Shown here: one piece after another, positions 44,016-53,603 of the stretch | Numbering within the stretch: position 1 is the first letter of the stretch | Layout: each line of letters begins with the position of its first letter | Origin: Bugula neritina | Lineage: Eukaryota > Bryozoa > Gymnolaemata > Cheilostomatida > Bugulidae | Assembly (NCBI GenBank): GCA_964035545.1 | Contig: CAXIUT010000205.1 | Location: forward strand, 1 to 64,000 | Direction of reading: 5' to 3' | DNA length: 64,000 nucleotides | Made by a program: the position numbers and the translations under genes | The notes under the pieces: model-generated | What the model was told of the DNA's origin: nothing | Seen by the model: the letters and a program-made list of their open reading frames with translations, nothing else | Databases searched by the model: none

Positions 44016-44054
44016 AAATTAAGCAGTCTCGGGTGGTAACCCCGTTAGTATTAG

Positions 44055-44126
44055 TGCGGTATAGTTTAATTGGTAGAGCGTCAGGCTCATAATCTGAAAG
44101 TATGAGTTCGATTCTCATTGCCGCTA
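44055..44126 (+). tRNA. trnM: tRNA-Met (CAU), copy 1
   Basis: Anticodon stem TCAGG/TCTGA with loop CTCATAA. T stem ATGAG/CTCAT. Acceptor TGCGGTA/TGCCGCT pairs except position 1 (U.U). A mispaired first position is also an initiator feature, so it could be initiator or edited. Its 3' half is duplicated at 56545-56623. Confidence 0.9.
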
Positions 44127-44156
44127 AATGTAAAATTTAATAGCGTACTTACTTGT

Positions 44157-44228
44157 ACGCGAGTAGCTCAATGGTAGAGCATATGGCTGTTAACCATAAT
44201 GTTATGGGTTCGAATCCCATCTTGCGTT
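44157..44228 (+). tRNA. trnN: tRNA-Asn (GUU)
   Basis: Complete cloverleaf. Acceptor ACGCGAG/CTTGCGT fully pairs, D stem GCTC/GAGC, anticodon loop CTGTTAA, T stem ATGGG/CCCAT. Confidence 0.92.
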
Positions 44229-44251
44229 GGGTATCTTTACTATATATAAAG

Positions 44252-44323
44252 TGGAGTGTAGCTCAGTGGCAGAGTATCGGTTTGTGGTACCGAATGTCGT
44301 GGGTTCGAGTCCCATCACTCACC
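44252..44323 (+). tRNA. trnH: tRNA-His (GUG)
   Basis: Anticodon loop with GTG, T arm GTGGG-TTCGAGT-CCCAT. Acceptor TGGAGTG/CACTCAC mispairs at positions 1 and 2. Discriminator is C, as in bacterial His. Confidence 0.88.
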
Positions 44324-44331
44324 TAGTACTA

Positions 44332-44403
44332 GGTGAGATAGCTTAATGGTAAAGCCTCAAATTGCTAATTTGAAAGATATGGGTTCGAACCCTATTCTCA
44401 CCA
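44332..44403 (+). tRNA. trnS: tRNA-Ser (GCU), short variable loop
   Basis: Acceptor GGTGAGA/TCTCACC perfect, anticodon stem TCAAA/TTTGA with loop TTGCTAA. The variable loop is only five bases (AAGAT), unlike the long arm usual for tRNA-Ser. Confidence 0.87.
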
Positions 44404-44446
44404 ACTAACAAAAAGCTATATAGTTTTCAAGTCCAAATATGCCGCT

Positions 44447-44519
44447 TAACGCTTGGTGGAACGGTAGACACAGCAGACTTAAAATTTGTACATTGCAGGT
44501 TCGACTCCTGCAGCGGGTA
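44447..44519 (+). tRNA. trnL: tRNA-Leu (UAA), short variable loop
   Basis: D-arm TGGTGGAA..GGTAGACAC is Leu-like. Anticodon loop CTTAAAA (UAA), T stem GCAGG/CCTGC. Acceptor TAACGCT/AGCGGGT pairs at positions 4-7 only; positions 1-3 all mispair. The variable loop is five bases. Confidence 0.85.
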
Positions 44520-44534
44520 TACCCCGGGGTATAC
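44517..44534. repeat. Perfect 18-bp palindrome between trnL and trnF
   Basis: GTATACCC then CGGGGTATAC: a loopless palindrome (GTATACCCC | GGGGTATAC) overlapping the last three bases of trnL. Confidence 0.9.
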
Positions 44535-44535
44535 A

Positions 44536-44606
44536 TACCGTATAGCTTAGTGGTAAAGCAAAAGACTGAAAATCTTTGGACAGTGGTTCGATTCCATTTA
44601 TGGGCA
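44536..44606 (+). tRNA. trnF: tRNA-Phe (GAA)
   Basis: Anticodon loop CTGAAAA, T arm AGTGG-TTCGATT-CCATT. Acceptor TACCGTA/TATGGGC mispairs at positions 1 and 2. Confidence 0.9.
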
Positions 44607-44612
44607 TTAGAT

Positions 44613-44675
44613 TAGCGTTTTTTGATTGTTACCCATAGCTCAATAGCGTTTTTTGATTGTTACCCATAGCTCAAT
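44613..44675. repeat. 31-bp tandem duplication covering the 5' part of trnK
   Basis: TAGCGTTTTTTGATTGTTA followed by CCCATAGCTCAA occurs twice (44613-44643, 44644-44674), so an orphan acceptor/D-arm half precedes the full trnK. Confidence 0.9.
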
Positions 44676-44732
44676 TGGTAGAGTAGTCGGCTTTTAACCG
44701 ATATGTTGCAGGTTCGAGTCCTGTTGGGTGTA
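44660..44732 (+). tRNA. trnK: tRNA-Lys (UUU)
   Basis: Anticodon stem GTCGG/CCGAT with loop CTTTTAA, T arm GCAGG-TTCGAGT-CCTGT. Acceptor TTACCCA/TGGGTGT mispairs at position 1 only. Confidence 0.9.
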
Positions 44733-44745
44733 ATGTTTTTTGCAA

Positions 44746-44776
44746 ATTGGAGATGGTCTAAATTGGAGATGGTCTA
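44746..44776. repeat. 15-bp duplication at the 5' end of trnP
   Basis: ATTGGAGATGGTCTA at 44746-44760 and again at 44762-44776. The second copy is the true trnP 5' end. Confidence 0.88.
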
Positions 44777-44835
44777 ATTTGGTATGACAATTGCTTTGGA
44801 AGCAATTAATGTGAGTTCGAGTCTCGCTCTCCAGA
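44763..44835 (+). tRNA. trnP: tRNA-Pro (UGG)
   Basis: Anticodon stem ATTGC/GCAAT, loop TTTGGAA (UGG). T arm GTGAG-TTCGAGT-CTCGC. Acceptor TTGGAGA/TCTCCAG pairs throughout with a U.G at position 1. Confidence 0.88.
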
Positions 44836-44849
44836 GCGTTTTTTTTAAA

Positions 44850-44923
44850 ACGTGAGTGCCAGAGTGGTCTAATGGGACAGTTTTGAAAACTGTATGCCGT
44901 GAGTTCGAATCTCACCTCATCCC
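44850..44923 (+). tRNA. trnS: tRNA-Ser (UGA), short variable loop
   Basis: Anticodon stem ACAGT/ACTGT, loop TTTGAAA (UGA, reads UCN). T stem GTGAG/CTCAC. Acceptor ACGTGAG/CTCATCC mispairs at positions 1 and 2. Variable loop ATGCC, five bases. Confidence 0.87.
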
Positions 44924-44973
44924 AAACAAGTGAGTTTGGGTATACCTAACATATTACGTGTGTTTTTTTTATG

Positions 44974-45044
44974 GCCCCTTTCGTCTAGTGGTAGGACATC
45001 ACTTTTTCAATGTGAAGGCATGAGTTCGATTCTCATAAGGGGTA
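44974..45044 (+). tRNA. trnE: tRNA-Glu (UUC)
   Basis: Glu-type D arm TCGTCTAGTGGTAGGAC, anticodon loop TTTTCAA, T arm ATGAG-TTCGATT-CTCAT. Acceptor GCCCCTT/AAGGGGT pairs throughout. Confidence 0.92.
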
Positions 45045-45088
45045 TTTCGTAGGTAGTGTAATGGCATGATTATATTCTCATAAGGTAC
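45045..45088 (+). pseudogene. Truncated trnE-like fragment
   Basis: Between trnE and the next trnM, the pieces GGTAGTG, GGCATGA and TTCTCATAAGG repeat parts of trnE in order but without an anticodon arm. Probably a decayed tandem copy. Confidence 0.55.
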
Positions 45089-45092
45089 ACTT

Positions 45093-45164
45093 GCACCCGT
45101 AGTTCAGTGGTAGAACGTTTCCCTCATAAGGAAGGTGTCGCGGGTTCGAATCCTGTCGGGTGTA
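45093..45164 (+). tRNA. trnM: tRNA-Met (CAU), copy 2
   Basis: Anticodon loop CTCATAA with stem TTTCC/GGAAG. Acceptor GCACCCG/CGGGTGT fully pairs. With its paired position 1 it is the better elongator candidate; a lysidine-modified Ile (reading AUA) is also possible. Confidence 0.88.
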
Positions 45165-45165
45165 C

Positions 45166-45248
45166 TCAGAGATGCCAGAGTGGTCTATTGGGGTGGACTG
45201 TAAATCCACTAGTGTATGCTATCATAGGTTCGAATCCTATTCTCGCTA
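45166..45248 (+). tRNA. trnY: tRNA-Tyr (GUA), long variable arm
   Basis: Anticodon stem GTGGA/TCCAC, loop CTGTAAA. A 14-base variable arm (TAGTGTATGCTATC) can form a short stem. Acceptor TCAGAGA/TCTCGCT mispairs at positions 1-3 and pairs at 4-7. Confidence 0.9.
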
Positions 45249-45280
45249 TTTTTTAAAAAGTTTTCTTCAAAAACCCCGCT

Positions 45281-45353
45281 TGCTTCGTAGCTCAATTGGT
45301 AGAGCAATAGTCTTCAAAATTATAGGTTATAGGTTCGAGTCCTATTGAATGTG
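45281..45353 (+). tRNA. trnW: tRNA-Trp (UCA), reads UGA and UGG
   Basis: Anticodon loop CTTCAAA gives UCA, matching use of TGA as Trp. T arm ATAGG-TTCGAGT-CCTAT, discriminator G. Acceptor TGCTTCG/TGAATGT mispairs at positions 1-3. Confidence 0.92.
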
Positions 45354-45377
45354 TTTATCCTCTTATATAAACACCCA

Positions 45378-45542
45378 ATGCAAGTGAGTGAAGTAAAACC
45401 ACGTCTGAACTTCGTACTCTTCTACTTATTTCTTAAATGGTTTCTTAGAGGACTTACTTTTTTAGATATAACTCTGATTAAAAAAAGTAACATAGCATAT
45501 AACGGTCTTATAACTACAAATAATGAGATAAGACGCAATTAA
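45378..45542 (+). CDS. Small ORF of 54 aa, doubtful
   Basis: ATG 45378 to TAA between trnW and rnl. It has one hydrophobic segment (LNFVLFYLFLKWFL). No homology recognised. It may be chance. Confidence 0.25.
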   Translation: MQVSEVKPRLNFVLFYLFLKWFLRGLTFLDITLIKKSNIAYNGLITTNNEIRRN

Positions 45543-45591
45543 AAAAAAGATACCAGGCTTGTCTTAGTATCTTTTTTCTAGTACTAAGATA
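45543..45591. repeat. Competing hairpins upstream of rnl
   Basis: AAAAAAGATAC (45543-45553) pairs with GTATCTTTTTT (45567-45577). The latter's AGTATCTT can alternatively pair with AAGATACT downstream (about 45584-45591). They are placed just before the large rRNA, so they are candidates for rRNA precursor processing. Confidence 0.75.
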
Positions 45592-45614
45592 CTTCAGTGT
45601 ATATCAATTCAGTT

Positions 45615-48213
45615 TTTGTTCACATATATACAAATATATAATGGATATCTAGGCATTCAGAATAATAACGTTATGAAGACGAAACAAAATACTGAAACTC
45701 ACAGTTGTTTATGATTTATTTTAAATTGCAATAATTATATTTTTATAATATTGTAAATGTTTTTTTTATTTATAGATAGCGAATTAAAACATTTTATTAG
45801 CTATTTAAAAGAAATATAAATTAGAAACCGATATTAGTGGCGAATGAATTCGGTGTTAAGTATAATTTGAAACTAGTAATAATTAAATAATAGAGAATGT
45901 TAACCATAGAAGGTTAAAGTCCTTTCTAAAATTATTATTCATTAAATATACTTATATAAAGGCAATCAATTACTTTTGTCTTTACTTATAGTAAACCCAC
46001 TTACTTAACTTAATTAAATCTGTATGACCGATAGTGAACAAGTAGCGTGAGTGAAAGATGAAAAGAACCTTGTTTAGAGACCTTAAAAGATAGATTTTGA
46101 AATTGTATATTTATAAGTATTTGTAGTGACTTTCTCTTAACTAGCATCTCTTTTAAAAAAAGAAGAGTTACAAAGTTGTGACTTTATATTATAAATATAG
46201 TATAAAGTCACGGAAAGAATCACAATGTACCTTTTGTATCATGGGTGAGTTAGTATACTTAAATAGCAAGCTTAAATGTTTAATTGTATGCATAATTATT
46301 GTAAGTATTAACAATACTATAGTTATTTAAGTATGACCCGAAACCAAGTGATCTAATCTTGATCAGGTTGACGATTTAGAAGTATAAAACTTCTAGAGAA
46401 AATCTGAGGACCGTACTCGTGTATGTGCAATATACTGAGGTGAATTGTGATTAGGGGTGAAAGTCCAATCAAACTTGGTATAGCTGGTTTTCCACGAAAT
46501 CTATATAAGTAGAGTATTATATAATTAAAACTTTTACATAAAATGTAAAGCACATTATTTGCAATGGGAAGTAACATTTTACTGCGCACTATATAACTTA
46601 TAATTTTTATGATTTAAATGTATAATAAACGGAATATATGCGAAAAGGTATATATTCGATAGAGAAACAACTCTTATCGTAAATTAATATTTTTAATTGT
46701 TTTTTTAGTGTGTTAATAAAATTAAATTTAATTACGACTAAAATGTAGGAATGGGGGCCGCCATCATTTAAAGAGTGCGTTTAAGCACATTAGTTTGAAT
46801 AAATTTATGTTTTTTTAAATGTATTGAATCTAAAAAAAGTTAATTTAAGTTACGAATTTTTACTAAAATAGTAGTGGAATATTCTGTATTGTATTAATGA
46901 TTTTAATATTCTTATCAGAATTAATAATTCTTATATCAGTAACAATAAAAAATGTGAGAAACATTTTCACTGAAAATCTAAAAGGTTTTTCTTCATAGGT
47001 TATCTAGAACAAGTTAATCGTTTCTAAGAAATAAGCCAACGCTTTTTTCTAAGATAATATTTTACATATTAATTTATGATTATTTATTATAACAATAACT
47101 AAACAAATATATCTATAGAATAATTTATAAAATATTTTGTTTATTTATTCAGGAAAAATTAATTAATTATATTTTTATAAAAAAGCTCTTATCTGTTAAA
47201 AAACAGATAAGTTAAATATTAGTTAAATAGCTAAATTTGTAAAAAAAAATTGTTTCAAAATCAACGTACCTAAACTAACACTAGTAGATTGGTATAGAAT
47301 ACTAAAGTGATTAAGATAATAATGTTAAAGGAACTCGGCAAAATAACTCTGTATCCTCGGTATTAAGAGTATTAAGTAGATAATATATTATTTATTTAAT
47401 GGCAGAAAGCAGAAAGGGGCGACTGTTTAATAAAAACACAGGATTCTGCTAAATTTAAAAAATGATGTATTGAATCTGACACTTGCCCAGTGCTGTAGTA
47501 ACATAAAAAAGTTAGATCTATTTAAATAGTTTTAACTTTATAAATGCTCAGCAAACGGCGGCTGTAACCATGACGGTCCAAAGGTAGCGAAATTTATTGT
47601 CATTTAATTGTTGACCTGCATGAATAGTGTAACGACTTCTTTACTGTCTCTAACAATATCTTAGTGAAATTAAATTTTCTGTGAAAATTCAGAAATAATA
47701 CAGCAAGACGGCAAGACCCTATGAACCTTTACTATAATTATATAATATAATTTTGTAAACTCTTTGTTTAGACTTAGACTTATATTGTTTAAAATGTTTC
47801 TGAAAAAAAGTTCTCTGTATAGTTTCATTATTATGTTTAATGTATTACAATACATATTTAATATATATTATTAATGTTTTTTTACTTATATAATGGTTAG
47901 TTTTGTTGGGGCAACAACCTGCTAAAAAGTAACGCAGGTGTACTAAGGTAGTCATTCAACTGTATTAATACAAGTTTGAATATTTAATGGTATAATACTG
48001 CTTTACTGTTAGATATACATATCAATCAGTAATATTATATAAGATATCATTTACAATGTAATATATTGGTCATTTTATGACCCATAGATGATGTCTTATA
48101 TATATTGGTCATAGTGACCCAGTAATTTATAGTGGAATAATTATTGATCAACGGATAAAAGGTACTCTAGGGATAACAGGCTTATTACTCTTGAGAGCTC
48201 TTATCAACGGAGT

Positions 48214-48247
<34 letters not shown>

Positions 48248-48620
48248 AGAGCTGAAGGTGGTTCTAAGGGTTTAGCTGTTCGCTAATTAAAGTGGTACGT
48301 GAGCTGGGTTTAGAACGTTGTGAAACAGTTTGGACGCTATCTGCTGTATTGTTAAAAAAATAAAATATTTTTTTTTTTTAGTACGAAAGGAACAAAAAAA
48401 GCAAATCTATGGTTGACCAATTATTTATATTTTAAGTACTGTTGGGTAGCTACATTTGATAAAATAATTGCTAAAAGCATATTTATAGCAAGAAGTTTAA
48501 ATATTTTTATTTTTTAAGAAAGGGGTTGTATATTACAACTGTATAGGTTAGAAGTGTATTTATAGTGATATATTTTGAGCGAACTAATACTAACTCTGTG
48601 ATAATATGTGAAACTGTAAA
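45615..48620 (+). rRNA. rnl: Large subunit ribosomal RNA
   Basis: Bacterial-type 23S of about 3 kb. 5' ATGGATATCTAGGCATTCAG, GTAACCATGACGGTCCAAGG-like block near 47570, GATAACAGGCTTATTACTC, CACCTCGATGTCGGCTCATC, the sarcin-ricin loop AGTACGAAAGGAAC near 48380, and a 3' end with GAGCGAACTAATACTAA. Many variable domains are AT-rich. Ends estimated from conserved blocks. Confidence 0.95.
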
Positions 48621-48944
48621 CTTTTATTTTTTTTTCTCTCTTATTCTTAAATGTGTTTTTTTTACTTGCCTTTATTATATAATTATGTATGTGCTTTTTT
48701 TTACTATACTAGTAATCTTAAATATCAAGTAAGAGTCAGACTTTCTTGTTTTATATATAAAGAATGTTCTCCATCTCTTTTACTTAAAGAATATTACTCT
48801 ATTTATTTTTTAAAAAATAAATAGAACAATAGTTGTTCTTCGCAACTCTGTAGATGAATAATACTTCTTTCAAAAACAAAATAAGTGTTTCTTTTAAATG
48901 AATTCTTATTATTAAAAAATATTTTTAACAATTTAAGTAATTTA
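48621..48944. other. Spacer rnl to cob with palindrome
   Basis: 324 bp, AT-rich, no gene. A perfect palindrome of 28 bp (48798-48825, CTATTTATTTTTT arm) overlaps a second hairpin AGAACAA-TAG-TTGTTCT (48823-48839). It may mark the 3' end of the rRNA transcript. Confidence 0.75.
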
Positions 48945-50120
48945 ATGATTAGATATCCCTTATCGAAAAATATAGGTTACATGTGAAATTTTGGTTCTAT
49001 TTCTGGTGCCTTCTTAGCAATTCAAATAATAACAGGCATCTTTTTAGCAATGTTTTATATTCCAGATATAAATTTAGCTTTTTCTAGTGTAGATTACATA
49101 ATGCATAATGTAATGTACGGGTGGTTCGTAAGATTAATACATTTAAATTCAGCATCTTTTTTTTTCTTATTTATTTATATACACATGTTAAGAGGTTTGT
49201 ACTATAAATCGTATCAATTTCCAAGAACGAATACTTGAATAACAGGTGTAACAATATATGTCTTACTGATGGGTACGGCTTTTTTAGGATATGTTTTACC
49301 TTGAGGTCAAATGAGTTTTTGAGCAGCAACTGTTATAACAAATTTATTAACAGTTGCTCCTGTAATAGGAGATGATTTAGTATCTTTTATTTGGGGAGGT
49401 TTTTCAATAAATCGTAACACTTTAAATAGATTTTTTTGTTTACATTATTTATTACCTTTTATAATAAGTGCTATCGTAATGATACATATAGTAATGCTTC
49501 ATCAAACAGGATCGAATAATGAATTGAAATTGAAATTATCCAAGACTTATAACATAGTATTTACCCCTTTTTTTAGTGCGAAAGATTTATTTTCAGTATT
49601 TCTTATTTTAATAACATTTTTTTTTTTTATTTCAATAACACCAGAGTTATTAAATCATAATATTAATTATATACATGCTAATCCAATAGTAACACCAGTA
49701 CATATAGTACCTGAATGGTACTTTTTACCTTATTACGCTATTTTGAGGTCTATTTTACAAAAAGAAATAGGTATAATATATATGTTTTTGTCTATTTTTT
49801 TATTGTTTTTATTACCAATACTAGATTCTAAAACAAATAGATTAGTAGTACATTTTTCGATTTATAAAAAAATGTTTTGGTTTTTTTGTTTCAATTTTAT
49901 TTTTTTGGGATTCTTAGGCAGTCAAACAGTAGCTTTTCCATGTATTGAGCTAGGTTTATTATGTACATGACTTCACTTGTTCTACTTTCTTATTTTTATT
50001 CCTTTTTTAAATGTTTCTTATGAGAACATGCATACGTTTTTTAAAAACGATGAGTTTTTAAAAAACGATAAACGAAATTTATTAGAGTACTTCAGAGGAA
50101 TATATGTTTACTTGGTCTAA
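48945..50120 (+). CDS. cob: Cytochrome b
   Basis: 391 aa, complex III. Shows [20 protein letters not shown], the first heme His pair with [40 protein letters not shown], and Qo-site [14 protein letters not shown]. Trp often TGA. The 3' end (TAA 50118) overlaps nad4 by 17 bp. Confidence 0.98.
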
Positions 50121-51750
50121 TTTGACTTTGTTTTTATTGATTCATGCTCTCTGAAAAGCTAGTACTCTAATAAATATAGTCTTTAAGGTCTTCTTCGGGA
50201 TGAGCGTATATTCTAAAATACGACTAGAATGTTTATATATATGAACGTTAGTATTAACGTTAGTATTAACGTTGCTAGATATTCTGGTTGGCGAGCCAGT
50301 AACACTTAAAAGAATAAGAGAATCTTTGTTTAATTGTTACAGAGAAATTATTATTTTTATAAGTCTGAATATATTTTTTTTTTGTATCTTTTTTTTTTGT
50401 ATATTTGAATTAGATCATATAGGTTTTAGGTGAGTTTGAAAATTAACTTTTCAAAGTTTTAACTTCTATATAGGTATCGATGGAATATCCTTAATGTTTA
50501 TTTTTTTAACGACTTTGATAACACCTTTGTGTTTGATATTTAGTTGGTATAATAACACAAATGTACTTAACCATAGGTTTTATTTTTTAAATATATTGTT
50601 GCTAGAAATTTTAATTTTGGCAGTGTTTCTTGTTTTAGATATCGTAGCATTCTATATATTATTTGAATTGATATTAATACCTTTTTATGTATTGGTAACG
50701 TTATATAATTTTAAGAATTATAAGAGTGTTAGCTCCTCGAATAGGAAGATGCATGCGTTCTATTTATTATTATTTTACACCTTATTTGCCTCTTTAGTTA
50801 TGTTTACGGCAATACTGTTACTGTATATAAATACAGGAACCACTAACCTTCTATTGTTGTGGTACTGTAATATGCCTTTGTTCTTAGAAAAGTTTTTATG
50901 ATGGTGCTTTTTTTTGTCTTTTAGTGTGAAGGTACCTATCATGCCTTTTCATTTATGACTACCTGAAGCACATGTCGAATCTCCTACAGAGTGTTCCGTG
51001 TTATTGGCGGCATTACTATTAAAGGTTGGAGCATACGGCTTTCTAAGAGTCTTAATTACTATTTTTCCAAATGCAACAGTGTCTTATAATATATTTGTGA
51101 TAGTTTTTTGTACCGTCTCAAGTCTCTATACTTCCATGTGTGCAATGGTTCAAATTGATATTAAACGTATTATCGCATATGCTTCAATAGCACATATGAA
51201 TATCTGCATCTTGGGTATAATGACTTTTGAAGTAGAGTCCATTCTTGGAAGTGTTGTACTGTTATTTGGACATGGTTTGGTTTCAGCAGGTCTATTTTTC
51301 TCAATAGGAATGTTATATATAAGGTATCATACCAAAAATCTAAAAATGTTTAGTGGTATGGTTTTTCAAATGCCCTACCTATCTTTTTTATTTTTTTTTT
51401 TTATAATTAGTAACTTTTCTTTTCCTGGAACAGTTAATTTTGTAGGTGAGTTTCTGATACTATTTAGCTTTTTTAAAGAGGAATTAAGTTTTTTCTATCT
51501 TGTTTTTTTCATATGTATTATAATTACAACTACTTATAGTCTTGTGTTATATAATAAACTCTTTTTTGGTTTGCCACAAAAGTTTAGTTTAAATAAACCT
51601 AAGAAAGATTTACTTAAATATGAGCAGTTCATATTATTTTCTTTACTAGGTCTGATTATATTTTTTGGAATAGAGCCATCGTTTTTTTTTAATCATATAA
51701 CATCCGATTTAAAAAGATTGTTCTTTATATTGTTTACATCGGGTCTCTAA
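50104..51750 (+). CDS. nad4: NADH dehydrogenase subunit 4
   Basis: 548 aa. Shows FNFYIGIDGISLMFIFLTTL, FYILFELILIPFYVL, KVPIMPFHLWLPEAHVESPT, IDIKRIIAYASIAHMNICIL and LFGHGLVSAGLFFSIG. Start ATG 50104 is inside the end of cob. A 12-bp unit (ACGTTAGTATTA) is repeated in tandem near 50245-50275, coding LVLTLVLT. TAA 51748. Confidence 0.97.
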
Positions 51751-51932
51751 GTTTTGACATCCTAATATACATCTAAAAGTTCTCAGGTTTGACCACTTTA
51801 TGGGATACCTGCGGTATCTATCCTTTTTATATATGTTGTTAACTTCTCGTGTAGCGTGGTTACCGTGGTTACCTTAAAATCTATATAAGCATTCCCTCTT
51901 CCCTCTAATCTATATAGCCCTCCCCCTATAAT
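51751..51932. other. Spacer nad4-atp1
   Basis: 182 bp. Small hairpin GATACC-TGC-GGTATC near 51803-51818, tandem GTGGTTACC x2 near 51857-51875, and CTCTTCCCTCT/CCCTCCCCC tracts. No gene. Confidence 0.55.
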
Positions 51933-53603
51933 ATGCTAGGACGTAATGATCTGTTTATTGGAAAAATCACAAATTTGATGGATAATATAATTATCGGTAG
52001 TACCACTGTTTCTCCCTATACAGGGGAGAAAGTTATCTTCTATAACAATGTATCTAGGTATGTTGAATGTGAAGCCTGTGTGTTCGAAATACACAATGGA
52101 CGTATAAAGATGTTACTTACGAAAGGTAAGCAAGAGAACCTGTTCGTTGGTTATAGTATCTTTAGAACTAATCAAACGATGACATTGTCTTTAGATTGAA
52201 ATATCTTAGGTACAATCATAACACCTTTTGGAAAAAAATTAAACTCTATTAATATAGACCTTGATGAGCATTTAAGTCTAAATTCCAATTTTTTTTCTTT
52301 CGAATACAAAGAAATCCATGCAGAATCGCCTGATATCATTAGTAGAAAACTAGTAAGTAAACCGCTATTAACAGGTCTAAATGTAGTTGATTGCTTGATA
52401 CCTGTGGGTTTTGGACAAAGACAGCTGATAATAGGTGATAATAATACGGGTAAGAGTTCGTTAGCAATAACAGTAATTCTTAATCAAAATCAATTTAACA
52501 AAGACTATTCGTCTTTTTTAAAAAAAAAAATATTTATTCCTTTTTTTAAACCTTGTATATATGTGTCTATTGGGCAGAAACGTTCTGAGGTAGCGAGGCT
52601 TCAAGCCGTGTTACGTAATAATGATAGTAGTTGATATACTTGTATATTGTTTACTAGTTCGGATGACTTACCAGTTATTCAATATTATGCACCTTATTCT
52701 GGATGTACTATAGGAGAATGGTTTATGTATAAAGGATATGATTGTCTACTTGTATTTGATGACCTATCACAACATTCTGTGGCTTATAGGCAAATGACCT
52801 TATTATTACGTAGACCACCTGGTAGAGAAGCTTTCCCAGGAGACGTTTTTTTCTTACATTCACGTTTGTTAGAAAGGTCAGCTCAATTAGCGGATTATAA
52901 AGGAGAAGGTTCTTTAACATCTTTACCTATTATTGAAACTTTATGTGGTGACGTATCTTCTTATATACCTACTAATGTAATTTCTATTACAGATGGACAA
53001 CTTTTTCTTTCCAAAAATTTATTTAATAGAGGGGTAATACCTGCTGTTAATTTAGGATTGTCAGTAAGTAGAGTGGGTTCGTCTGCACAATATAGCTCCA
53101 TGATAACAGTCTCAAAAACCATAAAAGCGCATTTATCATTATATAATCAATTTAAAGATGCGGAGTTATTAGGTAGCAGTTCGAATCACTTAGTAGGTAA
53201 ATATATAAAGAGAGGGCAGCGTCTAACTTTATTTTTTACGCAACCACTGTATGGTACACAAAGGTTTTTTAAACAGATAGTATACTTATATTGTTTGGGG
53301 GAGGGTTTTGCGGATGACCTAGATGTTAGACTAACGAAATTTTTTTTAGCTTCACTGTTTAATAGGGAATATAATTCTTATATAGATTTAAAGGGAACCT
53401 ATATCTCATTTTTTTTGAATGATTTACACTTTGAGAATTATTTAAAGTCTTTTGGTTTAAATAAGCATCTCAAAACGTTACTATCTGACTGGTTATTATG
53501 CTTTAAAACCTTTTTTTCAAACATGGTCTTGCCTATGGTTAAAGCTTTTGAAAATCAAACTTATATCTGATCTTTAATATCAGATTATCAAGACTCTTTT
53601 TAG
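51933..53603 (+). CDS. atp1: ATP synthase F1 alpha subunit
   Basis: 556 aa. Walker A is GDNNTGKSSLA (usually GDRQTGKTA), followed by YVSIGQKRSEVARL, YAPYSGCTIGEWF, LLVFDDLSQHSVAYRQMTLL, LRRPPGREAFPGDVFFLHSR and LLERSAQL. The C-terminal TNVISITDGQLFL and GLSVSRVGSSAQ are typical. A short insertion follows Walker A and the tail is extended. TAG is followed directly by ATG of the next ORF. Confidence 0.97.

Larger units (their letters stand above)
43534..44054. other. Structured non-coding region between rns and tRNA cluster
   Basis: About 520 bp, notably GC-richer in 43660-44050. It contains hairpins CTCTAT/ATAGAG (43688-43714) and ATAACTT-GACG-AAGTTGT (43735-43752), a long palindrome (43808-43860) and a 45-bp direct repeat (43919-43963, 43971-44015). 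The 43660-43790 part could be a small structured RNA of about 120 nt (5S size), but I find no 5S or RNase P signature. Confidence 0.6.

Noticed and set aside
44694-44915. Minus-strand 73-codon ORF in the tRNA cluster
   Set aside because: It lies antisense to trnK, trnP and trnS, which have complete cloverleaves; a shadow frame.
45345-45542. 65-codon ORF from TTG 45345
   Set aside because: The first part lies in trnW; only a 54-codon ATG frame remains and is kept at low confidence.
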